The position numbers and the translations under genes were made by a program. Shown here in pieces: positions 61,783 to 64,000 of a stretch of 64,000 nt of DNA. Positions within the stretch are counted from its first letter, which is position 1, and every line of letters starts with the position of its first letter. The notes below the pieces were generated by a model, which was not told where the DNA came from, ran no database searches, and saw only the letters and a list, made by a program, of their open reading frames with translations. Source of the DNA: JAWVFM01 sp963841455 (GTDB lineage: Bacteria; Actinomycetota; Thermoleophilia; Solirubrobacterales; 70-9). The DNA lies in the NCBI GenBank assembly GCA_963841455.1, contig CAWJCU010000017.1, positions 124,001 through 188,000 on the forward strand. Direction: 5' to 3'.

Positions 61783-63113
61783 GCATCAGGATGCGGATGT
61801 CGTTCCAGAGCGACCAGTTCGCGACGTATTGGTAGTCGAGTGCGCACCATCTGGCTGACCGGGATCCGCGAGGAGCCGAGGACCTGCCAGACGCCGGTGA
61901 TCCCCGGGCGAAGGTCGAGTCGGCGCCGGTGCCATCCCTCGAGGCGGCGGTCCTCGTCGAGCGGAAGCGGGCGGGGGCCGACGAGGCTCATCTCGCCGCG
62001 CAGCACGTTCACGAGCTGCGGAAGCTCGTCGAGGTGCAGGCGCCTCAGCCAGTGGCCGGCCCGGGTGATCCTCGGGTCGTCGGCGATCTTGAAGACGCCG
62101 TCGGCCTCGTTCAGGTGCAGCAGGCCGTCCTTCATCCGATCGGCGCCGTCGACCATGCTGCGGAACTTGAACATCAGGAACGGCTCGCCGTGGCGGCCGG
62201 CGCGACGCTGGCGATAGAGCACCGGTCCCGGGGAGTCGAGCTTGATCGCGAGCGCGATGGCCACGAGCATGGGCGACAGCAGCGCGAGCGCGAGCGCCGA
62301 GCCGACGATGTCGAAGGTGCGCTTGATCATCAGCGACGACCTCGTCATGTCGAAGCGCCGGAGGCCGAGCAGGGTGATGCCCTCGATGCGGTCGACCTCG
62401 ACCGTGGAGTCGACGACGCGGGCGAGGTCGGGGAGGACGCTCACCCGCAGCCGCTGGTGACCCACGCGACGAATCGTGTCGAGGAGCTCCTCGGACCGGC
62501 CGGGCACGGGGCCGAGGATCACGCGGTCGACTCCCTGCGCCTCGGTCGTCTGGCGCAACCGCTCCGCGAGGTCCGCGTTGGCGCTCGGGCGTGCCGTCGG
62601 ACCCCACCGGGATCCAGCCGACGAGCACCGCGTTCACCGAGTCCGCTGCCGATCAGGTTCTCGCGGAGCTCGGTCGCGGTGGCGCCGTCGCCCACGAGCA
62701 GGCATCGCTCGACGGGGGCGATGCCGCGGGCGATCGAGCGGGCCACGGCGCGAAACGCGATCTCGGCGACCAGGAGCGTCGCCCAGATGACGAGGACGTC
62801 GACCCGGCCGAGCGATCCCTGCACCACGAGGTCCCCCGAGAGCCACAGGAGCAGTGCGGTAAGCGTGGCGAGGCCCACGAGAGCGGGCATCTCGTCGAGG
62901 GTGGTCTTGTGCAGGAGGTGCTCGTCGCGGTCGTAGAGGCCGAGCGTCTTGGCGACGACGATGAAGAGCGGCGGCACCGCGAGGCTCGCGAGCGTGAGCT
63001 CGCCGTGCCCGACGAGGACGGCGCCGACGTAGAGGGCGCAGCACACGGCGAGGACGTCGGCGAGCCCCCAGCACGCGGCGCGAGATCGACTCTCGCCGCC
63101 GGACCGAGCTCAT
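61745..63113 (-). CDS. Polyprenyl-phosphate sugar-1-phosphate transferase (WcaJ/WbaP-like), several frameshifts
   Basis: Initiating enzyme that loads the first sugar on undecaprenyl phosphate. The N-terminal part is four to five helices (from VCCALYVGAVLVGHGELTLASLAVPPL, after one extra G near 63066) and a CoA-binding-like domain (CLLVGDGATATELRENL, then VDRVILGPVPGRS). The catalytic Bac_transf domain is IKRTFDIVGSALALALLSPML (membrane hairpin), FRSMVDGADRMKDG, KIADDPRITRAGHWLRRLHLDELPQLVNVLRGEMSLVGPRPLP and GITGVWQVLGSS. The last 30 residues (WNDIRILMLTVPQVVRRRGL) follow a shift near 61845. At least three indels are present. Confidence 0.82.
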
Positions 63114-63251
63114 CGCGCGCGACGCGCCCGCGCCGGAGCTCGGCGCGCGACGCGTCGACTCGCCGGCTCCTGCCCGGTCCGGATCCTCTCTTGGACTGTG
63201 TGATCGAGCGTGCTCATCGCCTGCCCCGCCTGATGATGACGCGGCCCTAGC
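63114..63251. other. Intergenic gap before priming transferase
   Basis: The 138-base gap between the gpmI stop and the transferase ATG shows no gene or strong hairpin. Part of it may encode a longer N-terminus of the transferase or hold its promoter. Confidence 0.3.
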
Positions 63252-64000
63252 CTATTGATCGGCGCGGAGGCCAATCTCCACGAGCGCCCGTCCGGTCATG
63301 CCCGCCGGCTGCTCGATGCCGAGCAGCGCGAGGGCGGTCGGCGCCACGTCGGCGAGGATGCCGTCAGCTCACCTCCGACCCCTGAGACGGTGACGATGAA
63401 CGGGACCGGGTTGGTCGAGTGAGCGGTGTTCGGCGAGCCGTCGGGCTCGAGCATCTCCTCCGCGTTGCCGTGGTCGGCGGTGACGAGGCAGGCGCCGCCA
63501 GCACGATGGACCGCCTCGACGACCTCGCCCAGGCAACCGTCGACCGTCTCCACGGCCGGACGGCCGCCGGGATGTCGCCCGTGTGGCCGACCATGTCCGC
63601 GTTCGCGAAGTTGATGACGCCGAACGCGGTAGCCGTCCTCGCCCCAGCGCTCGCGAACTCGGAGGCGGCGGCCGCGGCGCTCATCTCGCGGCTTGTGGTC
63701 GTAGGTCGGGACGTCGCGAGGCGACGGAACGAGGCATCGCTCCTCCCCCTCCCACTCGCGCTCGCGGCCGCCGTTGAAGAAGTAGGTCACGTGCGCGTAC
63801 TTCTCGGTCTCGGCAACATGAAGCTGGCGCTCGCCCCGCTCGGCGAGGACCTCGGCCAGGGTCACCTCGGGCTCCTTCGGCGCGAACGCCACCGGGTAGG
63901 GCCACCCCTCGTGGAACTCGGTCATGGTCACGAGCGTCGGCTGCGGGGCGGCCCCGCGGGCGAACTCGTCGAAGTCGGGTTCGCCCAGCGCCCGCGTGAG
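63252..64000 (-). CDS. gpmI: Cofactor-independent phosphoglycerate mutase (partial, frameshifted)
   Basis: The C-terminal half of GpmI is present; the N-terminus lies beyond the right edge. The first frame reads MTEFHEGWPYPVAFAPKEPEVTLAEVLAERG, AETEKYAHVTYFFNGGRE (conserved in GpmI) and CLVPSPRDVPTYDHKP. Other frames give FGVINFANADMVGHTGDIPAAV and VTADHGNAEEMLEPDG, which carry metal-binding Asp/His of the alkaline phosphatase fold. Indels lie near 63690, 63640, 63560 and 63357. It catalyses 3-PG/2-PG interconversion in glycolysis and is probably functional in the organism. Confidence 0.8.

Noticed and set aside
1..64000. CRISPR arrays, insertion sequences, prophage and rRNA or tRNA genes
   Set aside because: I looked for regular repeat-spacer patterns, transposases, integrases and conserved RNA motifs and saw none.

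Overview
This is very GC-rich DNA with dense, mostly leader-less gene packing. Gene starts overlap the preceding stop as ATGA, GTGA or TTGA in most operons. The housekeeping content points to an actinobacterium: a GuaB3-type IMP dehydrogenase, an HVGG-type arginyl-tRNA synthetase, an rplM-rpsI-glmM-glmS-nnr-alr order, and a c-di-AMP riboswitch driving cell-wall peptidases. My best guess is a Thermoleophilia-like lineage, which is inference only. Many genes on the right half carry single-base frameshifts, including essential ones (argS, tgt, gpmI). The sequence is therefore probably a metagenome or long-read contig with residual indels, and I treat most breaks as probable sequencing errors.

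Layout. About 0.5-10.8 kb (minus strand) is a translation and cell-wall precursor operon read rplM, rpsI, glmM, glmS, a DUF3352 lipoprotein, nnr, alr, cca. About 10.9-13.4 kb (plus) is a c-di-AMP riboswitch followed by two tandem secreted M23 peptidase-like genes. About 13.4-21.2 kb (minus) holds the HU gene, pyrF, a LysM protein, a D-Ala-D-Ala carboxypeptidase, a PfkB-type sugar kinase, guaB3, guaA and a methyltransferase.

About 21.5-52 kb is a large surface-glycan island with genes on both strands. It holds about a dozen GT2 and GT4 glycosyltransferases (one is a GT2-GT4 fusion), a GT39-type membrane glycosyltransferase, a Wzx-like flippase, an O-antigen-ligase/Wzy-like protein, an RmlC-like epimerase, NAD-dependent sugar epimerases, hexapeptide acetyltransferases, a membrane acyltransferase and many SAM methyltransferases. 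A frameshifted polyprenyl-phosphate sugar-1-phosphate transferase at 61.7-63.1 kb could prime the same pathway. Together these look like a Wzx/Wzy-type exopolysaccharide or O-antigen-like pathway with heavy methyl and acetyl decoration.

About 52-64 kb mixes housekeeping and regulation: a small secreted membrane protein, argS, a sugar epimerase, an M48 (Ste24-like) protease, a metallophosphoesterase, a lipoprotein, a Ser/Thr kinase, a methyltransferase, tgt, a GT4-like gene, the priming transferase, and gpmI running off the right edge.

Non-coding points of interest are the riboswitch, a pair of related inverted-repeat elements 56 kb apart (just upstream of nnr and tgt), a double-hairpin module repeated on both sides of rplM-rpsI, and four convergent gene pairs that overlap by exactly four bases with interlocked stop codons. 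I saw no tRNA, rRNA, CRISPR array, insertion sequence or phage genes.
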